A stretch of 64,000 nt of DNA, taken from assembly GCF_900106695.1 (NCBI RefSeq), contig NZ_FNMZ01000001.1:1302001-1366000 (forward strand), in the 5' to 3' direction. This DNA comes from Albimonas donghaensis. Its GTDB lineage: Bacteria > Pseudomonadota > Alphaproteobacteria > Rhodobacterales > Rhodobacteraceae. A model generated the notes under the pieces. It was not told the origin of the DNA. It did no database searches and was given only the letters and a program-made list of their open reading frames with translations. Of the stretch, positions 8,750 through 18,188 are shown piece by piece. The translations under genes were made by a program, and so were the position numbers. Each line of letters begins with the position of its first letter. Positions within the stretch are counted from its first letter, which is position 1.

Positions 8750-9585
8750 TTCGCCCGCCCCCCGATGCGCAGGATCCGGTCGAGCAGGATCGCCACGACC
8801 ACGATGATGAAACCGCTTTCGAAGCCGAGCGCGGTGTTGACCTGGTTGAGCGCGCGCACCACCGGCACGCCGAGCCCGTCGGCCCCGACCAGCGCCGCGA
8901 CCACGACCATGGACAGCGACAGCATGATGGTCTGGTTCAGCCCCGCCATGATCTGCGGCAGCGCGTAGGGAAGCTCGACCTTCACCAGCTTCTGGGTGGG
9001 GGTGGCGCCGAAGGCCTCCGCCGCCTCAAGCAGCGCGGGGGGCGTGGAGGACACGCCCAGATAGGTCAGCCGGATCGGCGCGGGCAGCACGAAGATCACC
9101 GTGGCGATCAGGCCGGGCACCATGCCGATGCCGAAGAACACGATCGCCGGGATCAGGTAGACGAAGGTCGGCAGCGTCTGCATCAGGTCCAGCACCGGCT
9201 GAAGCCCGGCATAGAGCCTGGGGCGATGGGCGGCGTAGATGCCGATGGGCACGCCGACCGCCATGCACACGATGCAGGCCGAGAGCACCAGCGTCAGGCT
9301 CTCGGTCATCTCCTCCCAATAGTCCTGGTTCATGATGAACAGGAAGCCGAGGAAGGTGAAAAGACAGATCTTCCAGTTGCGCTGCAGCGCCCAGGCGATG
9401 GCCACCGCCACCGCGGTGACGATCAGCGGATGCGGGGTCTGAAGCAGCCAGAGCAGCGCGTCGATCAGCGCGCTCATCACATCGGCGAGCCCGTCGAAGA
9501 ACCATCCGCCATTGTCCTGAAGCGTGTCGAAGAAGGCTTTCGCCCATTTTCCGACCGGGATCTTGTTGTCGGACAGCCATTCCAT
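8746..9585 (-). CDS. choW: Choline ABC transporter permease
   Basis: 279 residues, an inner-membrane permease of the ProW/OpuAB family with about six hydrophobic segments (for example A-L-I-D-A-L-L-W-L-L and a later F-V-Y-L-I-P-A-I-V-F-F-G-I-G). The EAA-type coupling loop is seen as E-A-A-E-A-F-G-A-T-P-T-Q-K-L-V-K-V-E-L-P. The start at 9585 gives the usual N-terminus M-E-W-L-S-D-N-K-I-P. Its stop overlaps the choV start. It is separated from choX by 204 bases containing two stable hairpins. Confidence 0.93.
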   Translation of the reverse strand: MEWLSDNKIPVGKWAKAFFDTLQDNGGWFFDGLADVMSALIDALLWLLQTPHPLIVTAVAVAIAWALQRNWKICLFTFLGFLFIMNQDYWEEMTESLTLVLSACIVCMAVGVPIGIYAAHRPRLYAGLQPVLDLMQTLPTFVYLIPAIVFFGIGMVPGLIATVIFVLPAPIRLTYLGVSSTPPALLEAAEAFGATPTQKLVKVELPYALPQIMAGLNQTIMLSLSMVVVAALVGADGLGVPVVRALNQVNTALGFESGFIIVVVAILLDRILRIGGRAK

Positions 9586-9721
9586 GCAGGGGTCCCCTCC
9601 GTGCTCGCGTCTGGTCGCGCCGGGTCATTCGGCCGGGTCATTCGGCCAGGTCATGCGCCCGGATCTTGCGGCGGGCGGGCGCCGACCGTTCCCTCGACGG
9701 CGCCCGCTCCGCATGTCAGGC

Positions 9722-9778
9722 GGGGGGCGCGCGGCCCCCCGAAACGCCGAAGGGGGCGGGCCTAGCGGACCCGCCCCC
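9722..9778 (-). promoter_or_regulatory. Two hairpins in the choX-choW gap
   Basis: Between choX and choW the minus-strand transcript can form two stems: GGGGGCGGG (9752-9760) pairs with CCCGCCCCC (9770-9778), and GGGGGGC..GCCCCCC pairs at 9722-9740. Neither is followed by a T-run. Such stems after a binding-protein gene often stabilise the upstream message or cause partial termination, so that the binding protein exceeds the permease; that role is inferred. Confidence 0.6.
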
Positions 9779-9789
9779 CCTGGGACGTC

Positions 9790-10737
9790 TCAGAGCCCGA
9801 AGGCCTCGGTCACGGCGGCCAGACCCGGCTCGCCGTCGACCGTGGTGACGCCGTTCAGCCAGGCGGCCACCGCGTCGGGATTGGCCTTCATCCAGGTCAT
9901 GGTGGCGTCGTCCGCATCCTCGCCATCGTCGAGGATCTTGCCCATGATCTCGTTCTCCATCGCCAGCGAGAACTTGAGATTGTCGAGGAAGGCCCCGACA
10001 TTCGGGCACTCGGTCGCGAAGCCCTTGCGGGTGGTGGTGTGGACCACGCCCTCGCCGCCGAAGAAGTCCTCGCCGCCGGTGAGATACTTGAGCGAGTAGT
10101 TGGCGTTCATCGGGTGCGGTTCCCAGCCCAGGAACACCACCGGCTCTTCCTTCTTGTAGGCGCGCCCGACCATGGCCAGCATGCCCTGCTCGGAGCTTTC
10201 GACCACCTCGAAGTCCTTGAGGTCGAACTTGTTCTCTTCGGTCAGGGAGACGAGATAGGTGTTGCCCTCGTTGCCCGGCTCGATCCCGTAGATCTTGTTG
10301 TCGAGCTCATCGGCGAACTTGTGGATGTCGGCATAGGTCTTGAGACCGGCCTCGTAGGCGTAGGTCGGCACGGCGAGCGTGTACTTGGTGCCTTCGAGGT
10401 TGATCGCGACCTGCTCGATCTCGCCCGAGTCGAGATAGGGCTGGATCGCGCCCTTCTGGGCCGGCATCCAGTTGCCCAGGAACACGTCCACGTCGTCGCT
10501 TTCCAGCGAGGCGAAGGTGACGGGGACCGACAGCACCTTCACGTCGACATCGTAGCCGAGCGCTTCGAGCACCTGCTTGGCGGCGGCGGTGGTGGTGGTG
10601 ATGTCGGTCCAGCCGACATCGGAGAAGACGACCTCGTCGCAGGCGGCCTGGGCGGTCAGCGGAGCGCCGGCCACGGCGGCGAGAACGGCGGCGCCGGCGA
10701 CGGCGCGGGCGCGACGGGCGATGATGTTGCGATGCAT
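9790..10737 (-). CDS. choX: Choline ABC transporter periplasmic binding protein
   Basis: 315 residues with a signal peptide (R-R-A-R-A-V-A-G-A-A-V-L-A-A-V-A-G, cleavage likely after A-Q-A-A). It belongs to the OpuAC/ProX-type substrate-binding family. Tryptophans expected for the aromatic cage that holds the trimethylammonium group are visible in D-V-G-W-T-D, L-G-N-W-M-P and L-G-W-E-P-H-P-M-N, the layout of Sinorhizobium ChoX. It is the first gene of the minus-strand operon and is divergent from betI across a BetI-type operator, so choline is expected to induce it. Confidence 0.94.
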   Translation of the reverse strand: MHRNIIARRARAVAGAAVLAAVAGAPLTAQAACDEVVFSDVGWTDITTTTAAAKQVLEALGYDVDVKVLSVPVTFASLESDDVDVFLGNWMPAQKGAIQPYLDSGEIEQVAINLEGTKYTLAVPTYAYEAGLKTYADIHKFADELDNKIYGIEPGNEGNTYLVSLTEENKFDLKDFEVVESSEQGMLAMVGRAYKKEEPVVFLGWEPHPMNANYSLKYLTGGEDFFGGEGVVHTTTRKGFATECPNVGAFLDNLKFSLAMENEIMGKILDDGEDADDATMTWMKANPDAVAAWLNGVTTVDGEPGLAAVTEAFGL

Positions 10738-10777
10738 TTCGGCTCTCTCTCCCGGTTGAGCTTGGGACGCGGGTTGA

Positions 10778-10801
10778 TTTTGATTGATGCCTCAATCAAA
10801 A
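10778..10801. promoter_or_regulatory. BetI-type operator between choX and betI
   Basis: A perfect inverted repeat: TTTTGATTGA (10778-10787), spacer TGCC, then TCAATCAAAA (10792-10801). It sits in the 113-base gap between divergent choX and betI and is one of the few AT-rich patches there. The T-T-G-A-T-T-G-A half-site fits operators proposed for the TetR-type repressor BetI. One operator could repress both directions. Confidence 0.85.
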
Positions 10802-10850
10802 ACGAACCGTCCGCGGATGTAAACGCTTGTGTGGATCGGGTGGGATTGCA

Positions 10851-11441
10851 ATGCCGAAAGTCGGGATGGAGCCGCTGCGTCGCGACGCGCTGATCCGCGC
10901 CTGCATCGCGGAGATCGGCGAGGCCGGATCGCTGAGCGTCACCGTGGGCCGCATCGCCGCGCGGGCGGGGGTGTCGCCGGCGCTGGCGCATCATTACTTC
11001 GGCTCCAAGGACCGCATCCTGCTCGCCGCAATGCGCCATATTCTCAGGGAGTTCGGCCTGACCGTCCGGCTCGGGCTGGCCGGGGCGAACGACCCTGAGG
11101 CGCGGGTCCGCGCGATCGTCCGTGCCTCGTTCTCGCCCGAGCAGTTCAGCCGCGAATGCATCGCCTCCTGGCTGGCCTTCTACGTCCTGGCGCAGACCTC
11201 TCCGGAGGCGGCGCGGCTGCTGCGGGTCTATGCCGAGCGGCTCGATTCGAACCTGGTTCACGGGCTGCGTCCGCTGGTCGGCGAATCGGATGCGAGGCGA
11301 ATCGCGCAGGGCCTCGCCTCGATGATCGACGGGTTCTACATCCGCTGCGCGCTTCAGGACCGGGCCCCCGACGGGGCCGGCGCCGAAGCCGCGGTGAACG
11401 ACTATCTCGACCTGTGCCTGGCAAGGGAGCACGCCGCTTGA
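10851..11441 (+). CDS. betI: TetR-family choline-responsive repressor
   Basis: 196 residues from ATG 10851, giving the typical BetI start MPKVGMEPLRRDALI. The N-terminal helix-turn-helix is V-G-R-I-A-A-R-A-G-V-S-P-A-L-A-H-H-Y-F-G-S-K at about 28 to 50. BetI represses betaine synthesis genes and is relieved by choline. It is the first gene of betI-betC-betB-gst-betA. Its stop codon overlaps the TTG start of betC, so the two are translationally coupled. Confidence 0.94.
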   Translation: MPKVGMEPLRRDALIRACIAEIGEAGSLSVTVGRIAARAGVSPALAHHYFGSKDRILLAAMRHILREFGLTVRLGLAGANDPEARVRAIVRASFSPEQFSRECIASWLAFYVLAQTSPEAARLLRVYAERLDSNLVHGLRPLVGESDARRIAQGLASMIDGFYIRCALQDRAPDGAGAEAAVNDYLDLCLAREHAA

Positions 11442-12958
11442 GCCGCCGTCCCAACATCCTCGTCATCATGGTGGACCAGCTGAACGGGACCCTGTTCCCC
11501 GACGGCCCCGCCCCCTGGCTGCACGCCCCCAACCTGGCGAGCCTGGCCGAACGCTCGGTCCGCTTCGCCAACGCCTACAACGCCTCGCCGCTCTGCGCCC
11601 CGGCGCGGGCGGCGTTCATGGCGGGCGCCCTGCCCCGGCGCACGCGGGTCTATGACAACGCGGCCGAATTCGCCTCCGACATTCCCACCTACGCGCATCA
11701 CCTGCGCCGGGCGGGCTACGCCACCTGCCTGTCGGGCAAGATGCATTTCGTCGGCCCCGACCAGCTGCATGGCTTCGAGGAACGGCTGACCACCGACGTC
11801 TACCCCGCCGATTTCGGCTGGACGCCGGACTACCGCAAACCGGGAGAGCGCATCGACTGGTGGTATCACAACCTCGGCTCGGTGACCGGCGCGGGGGTGG
11901 CGGAGATCACCAACCAGCTCGAATACGATGACGAGGTCGCCTATAACGCGGTCCGCAAGATCTACGATCTGGGGCGCAGGCGCGATGACCGCCCCTGGAT
12001 GCTGACGGTCAGCTTCACCCACCCGCATGACCCCTATGTGGCGCGCAGGCGGTTCTGGGATCTCTACGCCGACTGCGACCACCTCGCGCCGCGGGCGCCG
12101 GACATGGGCTACGACGCGCAGGACCCGCATTCCAAGCGCCTGTTCGACGCCAATGACTGGCGCAAGTTCGACATCTCGGACGAGGACGTGGCCAGGTCCC
12201 GCCGCGCCTATTTCGCCAACATCTCCTATGTGGACGACAAGATCGGCGGCATCCTCGACGCCCTGCACGGCACGCGGCAGGAGGAGGACACGGCCATCGT
12301 CTTCGTCGCCGACCATGGCGACATGCTCGGCGAGCGCGGGCTGTGGTTCAAGATGAGCTTCTTCGAGGGCGCCTCCCGCGTGCCCCTGATGATCGCCGCG
12401 CCGGGGCTCGCGCCCGGGCGGGTGGAGGCGCCGGTCTCCGCGCTCGACATCACGCCGACGCTGGCCGACATCGCGGGCATCGACATGTCCGAAATCTTGC
12501 CCTGGACCGATGGCGAAAGCCTGATGCCGGTGGCGACCGGGGCCGCGGCGCGCGAGACCCCGGTGCGCATGGAATACGCGGCCGAAGGCTCCTACGCGCC
12601 GCTGGTCTGCCTGCGCGGCGAGCGGTGGAAATACATCCACTGCGAGCTGGACCCCCCGCTGCTGTTCGACCTGGAAGCCGACCCGGACGAGCTGACCAAC
12701 CTCGCCGCCGACCCCGCCCACGCGCCGGTGGTCGAGGCCTTCGCGGCGCGGGTGCGGGAGCTGTGGGACCTGGAGGCCTATGACGCCGAGGTCCGCCAGT
12801 CCCAGGCCCGCCGGCTGGTGGTCTACGAAAGCCTGCGCAACGGCGCCTATTACCCGTGGGATTTCCAGCCGCTGCAGAAGGCGTCGGAGCGCTACATGCG
12901 CAACCACATGGACCTGAACGTGCTGGAGAACGACCAGCGTTTCCCGAGGGGCGAGTGA
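11438..12958 (+). CDS. betC: Choline-sulfatase
   Basis: 506 residues if translation starts at TTG 11438, which overlaps the betI stop and has AGGGAG about 8 bases upstream. The N-terminus [18 protein letters not shown] matches BetC exactly where the family begins, and no ATG is suitable. The sulfatase motif C53-A-P-A-R supplies the cysteine converted to formylglycine. Metal ligands lie in V-D-Q and [10 protein letters not shown]. It hydrolyses choline-O-sulfate to choline and sulfate. BetC next to betB/betA is the Sinorhizobium arrangement. The stop overlaps the betB start (TGATG). Confidence 0.93.
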   Translation: MSRRPNILVIMVDQLNGTLFPDGPAPWLHAPNLASLAERSVRFANAYNASPLCAPARAAFMAGALPRRTRVYDNAAEFASDIPTYAHHLRRAGYATCLSGKMHFVGPDQLHGFEERLTTDVYPADFGWTPDYRKPGERIDWWYHNLGSVTGAGVAEITNQLEYDDEVAYNAVRKIYDLGRRRDDRPWMLTVSFTHPHDPYVARRRFWDLYADCDHLAPRAPDMGYDAQDPHSKRLFDANDWRKFDISDEDVARSRRAYFANISYVDDKIGGILDALHGTRQEEDTAIVFVADHGDMLGERGLWFKMSFFEGASRVPLMIAAPGLAPGRVEAPVSALDITPTLADIAGIDMSEILPWTDGESLMPVATGAAARETPVRMEYAAEGSYAPLVCLRGERWKYIHCELDPPLLFDLEADPDELTNLAADPAHAPVVEAFAARVRELWDLEAYDAEVRQSQARRLVVYESLRNGAYYPWDFQPLQKASERYMRNHMDLNVLENDQRFPRGE

Positions 12959-14421
12959 TGACCGCGCAACCGATCGCAAGCCATTTCGTCGATGGCCGTT
13001 ACGTGGAGGACGAGACCGGGGCCGAGTTCGTCTCGCGCCATCCGGCGACGGGCGAGGTCATCGCCCATCTGCATGCCGCCACCCAGGCGGTGATCGAGGC
13101 CGCCTTCGACTGCGCCGCGCGCGCCCAGAAGGAATGGGCCGCCTGCGCGCCGGCCGAGCGGGGCCGCGTGCTGCGCGAAGCGGCCCGGATCCTGCGCCGG
13201 GACAACCAGGCGCTTTCGGAGCTGGAGACGCTCGACACCGGCAAGCCGATCCAGGAGACGCTGGTGGCCGACGCGGCCTCGGGCGCCGAGGCGCTGGAAT
13301 ATTTCGGCGGCATCGCCGCGGGGATCGCGGGGGAGACGATCCCCGTCCCCGGCGCCCATGTCTACACCCTGCGGGAGCCGCTGGGCGTCTGCGTGGGCAT
13401 CGGGGCGTGGAACTACCCGATCCAGGTGGCCTGCTGGAAGGCGGCCCCGGCGCTGGCCTGCGGCAACGCCATGGTCTTCAAGCCCTCGGAGGTCACGCCG
13501 CTGACCACCCTGAAGCTGGCCGAGGCGCTGGTCGAGGCCGGCGCCCCTCCGGGCCTGTTCAACGTGGTGCAGGGCATGGGCGAGGTCGGCGCGGCGCTGG
13601 CCGCCCATCCCGCCTGCGCCAAGGTCTCGCTGACCGGGTCGGTCCCCACGGGGGCCCGCGTGGCGGCGCAGGCCGGCGCGCGGCTGATCCCCGCGACCAT
13701 GGAGCTGGGCGGGAAATCGCCGCTGATCGTCTTCGACGACGCGGACCTGGAGGACGCGGTGGGCGGCGCGCTGCTGGGGAATTTCTACTCCGCCGGGCAG
13801 GTCTGCACCAATGGCACGCGGGTCTTCGTGCAGTCGGGCATCCGCGACGCCTTCATGACCCGCCTGCTGGAACGCACCGCCGCCATCCGCATCGGCGATC
13901 CGACCGATCCCGACACCCATATGGGCCCGCTGATCTCCGCCGAACATGCCGGCCGGGTCCGCGCGGCGATCGAGGCGGGGGAGGCCGAGGGCGCCTCGCG
14001 CCTCACGCAGGACGCGCTGCCGGATCTGCCGGGGCTCGACTCCGCCGCCTTCGTGCCGCCGACCATCTTCGGGGGCGTGACCGACGACATGAGCCTGGCG
14101 CGGGAGGAGATCTTCGGCCCGGTCCTGTCGCTGCTGGATTTCGAAACCGAATCCGAGGTGATCGCCCGCGCCAACGGCACCCCCTTCGGGCTCGCCGCCG
14201 GGCTGTTCACCCGCGACGTGACCCGCGCCCACCGGGTCGCCGCGGCGCTGGACGCCGGGGTGTGCTGGATCAACTGCTATAACCTCACCCCGGTCGAGGC
14301 GCCCTTCGGCGGCGTCAAGGCCTCCGGCATGGGGCGGGAGAACAGCAAGGCGGCGGTGGAGTTCTACACCCGCCTGAAGACCGTGAACCTGGGGCTCGTC
14401 CCCGTCGACAGCCCTTACTGA
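12958..14421 (+). CDS. betB: Betaine-aldehyde dehydrogenase
   Basis: 487 residues. An NAD(P)-dependent aldehyde dehydrogenase that oxidises betaine aldehyde to glycine betaine. The catalytic Cys283 is in [10 protein letters not shown], the general base Glu249 in M-E-L-G-G-K-S-P, and the cofactor-binding segments G-I-G-A-W-N-Y-P and S-L-T-G-S-V-P-T-G are present. The V-C-T-N-G-T-R context is specific to betaine-aldehyde dehydrogenases. It overlaps the betC stop by one base and is followed 11 bases later by the glutathione transferase gene. Confidence 0.95.
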   Translation: MTAQPIASHFVDGRYVEDETGAEFVSRHPATGEVIAHLHAATQAVIEAAFDCAARAQKEWAACAPAERGRVLREAARILRRDNQALSELETLDTGKPIQETLVADAASGAEALEYFGGIAAGIAGETIPVPGAHVYTLREPLGVCVGIGAWNYPIQVACWKAAPALACGNAMVFKPSEVTPLTTLKLAEALVEAGAPPGLFNVVQGMGEVGAALAAHPACAKVSLTGSVPTGARVAAQAGARLIPATMELGGKSPLIVFDDADLEDAVGGALLGNFYSAGQVCTNGTRVFVQSGIRDAFMTRLLERTAAIRIGDPTDPDTHMGPLISAEHAGRVRAAIEAGEAEGASRLTQDALPDLPGLDSAAFVPPTIFGGVTDDMSLAREEIFGPVLSLLDFETESEVIARANGTPFGLAAGLFTRDVTRAHRVAAALDAGVCWINCYNLTPVEAPFGGVKASGMGRENSKAAVEFYTRLKTVNLGLVPVDSPY

Positions 14422-14432
14422 GGAGCCGACCC

Positions 14433-15065
14433 ATGATCATCGTGCATGGACGCGCCACGTCCACCAATGTCCAGAACGTCATGTGGTGCGCGGCCGAGCT
14501 GGGGCTCGACGTCGACCGCCGCGACGTGGGCGGCGCCTTCGGCGGAACCGACACGCCCGAATACCGCGCCATGAACCCCAACGGCGTGATCCCGACGGTG
14601 GAGATCGACGGGACCGTGCTGTGGGAAAGCGCGGCGATCGTGCGCTGTCTCGCGGCCATGCATGGGGACGAGACCTTCTGGCCGCGCGATCCGCTGACCC
14701 GCGCCCGGCTCGACAAATGGGCGGAGTGGGGGCGGGCGACGCTCGCGCCCCGCATGCAGCCCTTTTTCCTGCAGCTGATCTTCGCCCGGCCCGAGAACCG
14801 GAACCAGGCGGTGATCGACGCCGCCCGGCCCCCGCTGAAGGCGGCGCTGGGGATTCTGGACGCGCATCTGGCGGGCTCGCAATGGATCGGAGAGGATTTC
14901 TCCTTCGCCGACATCCTGCCGGGCGTGCTGATGTATCGGGCGCATGAGCTGGGGCTGGCCGGCGACGACCATCCCAACGTGAGCCGCTGGTATCGCGATC
15001 TCGCCGCCCGCCCCGCCTACGCGACCCACGCCATGGTCCCCTTCGACAGCCTGCGCCCGACATGA
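14433..15065 (+). CDS. Glutathione S-transferase family protein within the bet operon
   Basis: 210 residues. An N-terminal thioredoxin-fold GST domain (about 1 to 80; [10 protein letters not shown] and [10 protein letters not shown], the cis-Pro and glutathione gamma-glutamyl sites) is followed by an all-helical C-terminal domain. The active-site position near the N-terminus reads [10 protein letters not shown], suggesting a Ser or Thr type enzyme. It sits between betB and betA; its stop overlaps an in-frame ATG at 15062, and the better betA start lies 24 bases after. A GST is not a standard member of bet operons. It may detoxify betaine aldehyde or another electrophile; that is a guess. Confidence 0.85.
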   Translation: MIIVHGRATSTNVQNVMWCAAELGLDVDRRDVGGAFGGTDTPEYRAMNPNGVIPTVEIDGTVLWESAAIVRCLAAMHGDETFWPRDPLTRARLDKWAEWGRATLAPRMQPFFLQLIFARPENRNQAVIDAARPPLKAALGILDAHLAGSQWIGEDFSFADILPGVLMYRAHELGLAGDDHPNVSRWYRDLAARPAYATHAMVPFDSLRPT

Positions 15066-15088
15066 CCGGCGGCGCGGGAGAGGTCGGC

Positions 15089-16777
15089 ATGACCGGGGCC
15101 GCCGCCCTGCAGGCGGATTACGTGATCGTGGGCTCGGGCTCGGCGGGCTCGGCGCTCGCCGCGCGGCTGTCGGAGGACGGCCGGCATTCGGTGATCGTCA
15201 TCGAACATGGCGGAACCGACGCCGGCCCCTTCATCCAGATGCCCGCGGCGCTCAGCTACCCGATGAACATGTCGCGCTACGACTGGGGCTTCGCCTCCCA
15301 GCCGGAGCCGGGGCTGAACGGGCGCAGGCTCGCCTGTCCTCGGGGCAAGGTGCTGGGCGGCTCGTCCTCGATCAACGGCATGGTCTATGTGCGCGGCCAC
15401 GCCCGCGACTTCGACCATTGGGCCGAGATGGGCGCCGCCGGCTGGAACGGCGCCGCCGTCGCCCCCTATTTCCGGCGGATGGAGCACTGGCATGACGGCG
15501 GCCATGGCGGCGACGCCGACTGGCGGGGGACCGACGGCCCCCTGCACGTGACCCGCGGCCCGCGGAAGAACCCGCTGTTCCACGCCTTCGTCGAGGCCGG
15601 GGCCCAGGCCGGTTTCGGGCGCACCGACGACTATAACGGCCAGCGCCAGGAGGGCTTCGGCCCGATGGAGATGACCGTCTGGCAGGGCCGCCGCTGGTCC
15701 GCCGCCAACGCCTATCTGCGCCCGGCGATGAAACGCGGGAACCTGCGGGTGGTCCGCGGGCTCGCCCGCCGGGTGGTGATGGAGGGCGCCCGCGCCACGG
15801 GGGTGGAGATCCGCCGGGGCGGCCGCATCGAGGTGATCGGCGCGCGGGCGGAGGTGATCCTGGCCGCGTCCTCGATCAACTCGCCCAAGCTGCTGATGCA
15901 GTCGGGGATCGGGCCGGGGGCGCAGCTCGCGGCCCACGGGATCCCGGTGATCGCGGACCGGCCGGGGGTCGGCGGCAACCTCCAGGACCATCTGGAGGTC
16001 TACGTGCAGCAGGCCTGCACCCAGCCGATCACGCTGAACCGGCACTGGAACCTGATCGGCAAGGGGCTCGCCGGGGCGCAGTGGCTGTTCTTCAAGCGCG
16101 GGCTCGGCGCCTCCAACCAGTTCGAGAGCGCGGCCTTCATCCGGTCCCGCGCCGGGGTGGATTACCCGGACATCCAGATGCATTTCATCCCCATCGCCGT
16201 GCGCTATGACGGCAAGGCCCCGGCCGAGGGCGAGGGCTTCCAGATCCATGTCGGGCCGATGCGGGCGACCTCGCGCGGGGCGGTCACGCTGGCTTCGGCG
16301 GACCCGGAGGCCGCGCCGGAAATCCGCTTCAACTACATGTCGACCGAACAGGACGTGGTGGATTTCCGCCGCGCCGTGCGCGCCGCGCGCGAGGTGCTCG
16401 CCCAGCCCGCCTTCGCCCCCTATCGGGGCAAGGAGATCCAGCCCGGCGCCGCGGTGCGGTCCGACGCGGAGGTCGACGCCTTCGTGCGCGAACATGCCGA
16501 GAGCGCCTATCACCCCTGCGGCACCTGCCGGATGGGGCGGGCCGACGACCCGGGCGCCGTGGTGGACCCGGAGACGCGGGTGATCGGGGTCGAGGGGCTG
16601 CGGGTGGCCGACAGCTCGATCTTCCCGCGCATCCCCAACGGCAATCTCAACGCGCCCTCGATCATGGTGGGGGAGAAGGCGGCGGACATGATCCTCGGCC
16701 GCGCCCCCCTGCCCCCCGAGAACGCCGAGCCGTGGATCGCGCCGAACTGGCGGGAGAGCGACCGCGAGGGCGTCTGA
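15089..16777 (+). CDS. betA: Choline dehydrogenase
   Basis: 562 residues from ATG 15089, preferred over ATG 15062 because GGGAGAGG lies five bases upstream and the protein then starts just before the flavin fold. It is a GMC oxidoreductase: FAD motif [14 protein letters not shown] signature [20 protein letters not shown], and catalytic His in [13 protein letters not shown]. It oxidises choline to betaine aldehyde at the membrane. It is the last gene of the bet operon. No intrinsic terminator with a T-run is visible in the 264 bases that follow. Confidence 0.94.
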   Translation: MTGAAALQADYVIVGSGSAGSALAARLSEDGRHSVIVIEHGGTDAGPFIQMPAALSYPMNMSRYDWGFASQPEPGLNGRRLACPRGKVLGGSSSINGMVYVRGHARDFDHWAEMGAAGWNGAAVAPYFRRMEHWHDGGHGGDADWRGTDGPLHVTRGPRKNPLFHAFVEAGAQAGFGRTDDYNGQRQEGFGPMEMTVWQGRRWSAANAYLRPAMKRGNLRVVRGLARRVVMEGARATGVEIRRGGRIEVIGARAEVILAASSINSPKLLMQSGIGPGAQLAAHGIPVIADRPGVGGNLQDHLEVYVQQACTQPITLNRHWNLIGKGLAGAQWLFFKRGLGASNQFESAAFIRSRAGVDYPDIQMHFIPIAVRYDGKAPAEGEGFQIHVGPMRATSRGAVTLASADPEAAPEIRFNYMSTEQDVVDFRRAVRAAREVLAQPAFAPYRGKEIQPGAAVRSDAEVDAFVREHAESAYHPCGTCRMGRADDPGAVVDPETRVIGVEGLRVADSSIFPRIPNGNLNAPSIMVGEKAADMILGRAPLPPENAEPWIAPNWRESDREGV

Positions 16778-17041
16778 CGGCGCCCGATCGGTCCCTGCGC
16801 GCGGGCCGCAGGCTGCGGGGGCGGAGCGCGCGCCGTCCCCGGCCAGTCCCCGCCCCGGCCTGCCCCGGTCCGGGCGTCCGCGGCGCGGCCGAAGGCGGTT
16901 GCGCGGCGCGGGCGTAAACTCGGGGCGCGGCGCAGCCTTCGGCCGCGACCTCGCCCCCCCCGGCGCTGGGCGCGGGACCGGGCCGCTTCGGCCGAGCGCC
17001 ACCGACCGGGCGGGCGCCGGCGTCCCGGCCCGCCTCCGGGC

Positions 17042-18073
17042 TCAGAAATCCAGCGTGGCGCCGATCGACCAGCCGATCATGTCGTCGCCCACCAGAACCG
17101 AGCCGCGGATCGCCCCGCCCTCGATATAGGGGAACGTCTCCCGGTCCACGACGCGGATGCCGGCCCCGACCTCGCCATAGCCGGTGAAGCCGAGCGCCGC
17201 GCCCTGCGACCCGATCAGCGACGCGCCGCCGACGAAGCCGATCCAGCGCAGATCCCGCCCCATCAGGGTGGCGCCGGTCGGCCCTTCGAACTCCGCATGT
17301 CCGGTCACGGTGTCGAAGGCGGAGGCGCTGCTCCGCTCCCACGCCGGGTCGGAGGCGTCGACCACATCGGCCCAGAGCCGCGTGTAGCGGCCCGCGAAGC
17401 TGAAATCGATCTCGTCGGTGAAGGGCGCGTCGTAGAGCAGTTCCAGCGCGCCGCCATAGAGCAGGCTGTCCACGCGGGCGTTGAGCAGGATGCCCCGGGT
17501 CGCGGCGTCGGCGAAGCGGGCGCCGGGGCCGGTGAACTCACTGTCGTCCTCCACCCGGCTGTAGCCGATCAGCGCCACCGGGCGGACGCGCAGGCCGGGA
17601 GGGCCGTCGAACTCCACCCCCGCCCCGCCGATGGCGGAATAGGTGCTGAGATCATAGCGGATGTCGGTGGGGCCGCGGGTGGGGTGGAACTGCGCGCTGT
17701 CCCTTTGCGACAGCGACGACCAGCCGAACACCCCTTCGACAAAGGGCCGGGCGCCCGCGGCCATGTCCGCGAACGTGTAGCCCATCGGGAAATTGGTGGT
17801 GCTGATCGTGTCGCCGTCGATGGTGTAATGGGCCGAGCTCAGCCCCTTCTCCCCGGCGAAGAGCGCCAGCGCCTGGTAATCCGAGGCCAGCGGCGAGCGG
17901 CTGAGCACGCCGCGGTAGATGTCGCGCGAGGCCGCGACGCTCTGCGCCGACGCCCCCCCCACGCCCAAACCCAAACCCAAACCCAAGCCCGCAACCGTCA
18001 TCACCGCCCGGATCGTGGCCGAAGCGAACCCCGCGCGGCCTGCGACGCGGATGACGGAGGGCGATGAGGTCAT
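17042..18073 (-). CDS. Predicted outer-membrane beta-barrel protein, function unknown
   Basis: 343 residues from ATG 18073 (TCTGGAG nine bases upstream); ATG 18097 would add eight residues. A signal peptide contains a Gly-Leu run (G-L-G-L-G-L-G-L-G) encoded by a repeated hexamer, with cleavage likely after A-S-A. The rest alternates polar and hydrophobic residues in amphipathic strands (for example L-L-Y-G-G-A-L-E-L-L-Y and F-S-F-A-G-R-Y-T-R-L-W) and ends in W-S-I-G-A-T-L-D-F, a C-terminal Phe as used for barrel insertion. It resembles autotransporter-like or solitary barrels. I do not recognise a specific family. It stands at the end of the TRAP/hotdog run but separated by 115 bases. Confidence 0.75.
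   Translation of the reverse strand: MTSSPSVIRVAGRAGFASATIRAVMTVAGLGLGLGLGVGGASAQSVAASRDIYRGVLSRSPLASDYQALALFAGEKGLSSAHYTIDGDTISTTNFPMGYTFADMAAGARPFVEGVFGWSSLSQRDSAQFHPTRGPTDIRYDLSTYSAIGGAGVEFDGPPGLRVRPVALIGYSRVEDDSEFTGPGARFADAATRGILLNARVDSLLYGGALELLYDAPFTDEIDFSFAGRYTRLWADVVDASDPAWERSSASAFDTVTGHAEFEGPTGATLMGRDLRWIGFVGGASLIGSQGAALGFTGYGEVGAGIRVVDRETFPYIEGGAIRGSVLVGDDMIGWSIGATLDF
17964..17987. repeat. CCCAAA hexamer repeat inside the barrel-protein signal peptide
   Basis: Three CCCAAA units and one CCCAAG in a row. Read on the coding (minus) strand they give alternating Gly and Leu codons in the hydrophobic part of the signal peptide. Slippage would lengthen or shorten the signal by Gly-Leu pairs without breaking the frame. 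Confidence 0.9.
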
Positions 18074-18188
18074 GAACGCAGGCTCCAGAATCGACATGCA
18101 CTCTGGTTTTACGCGATACGCCCCAACCTGTTAACCCTCCGTCACCCGCCCTGTCGCGACAAGTCTCCGGGTCTGGCGCGGGGCGGCC

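Noticed and set aside
15017-17002. A long antisense open frame across betA
   Set aside because: Composition is Arg/Gly/His-biased and lacks motifs; the plus-strand betA is unmistakable.
17964-17987. Telomere-like CCCAAA repeat indicating a replicon end
   Set aside because: Only four units, inside the signal-peptide codons of a gene.
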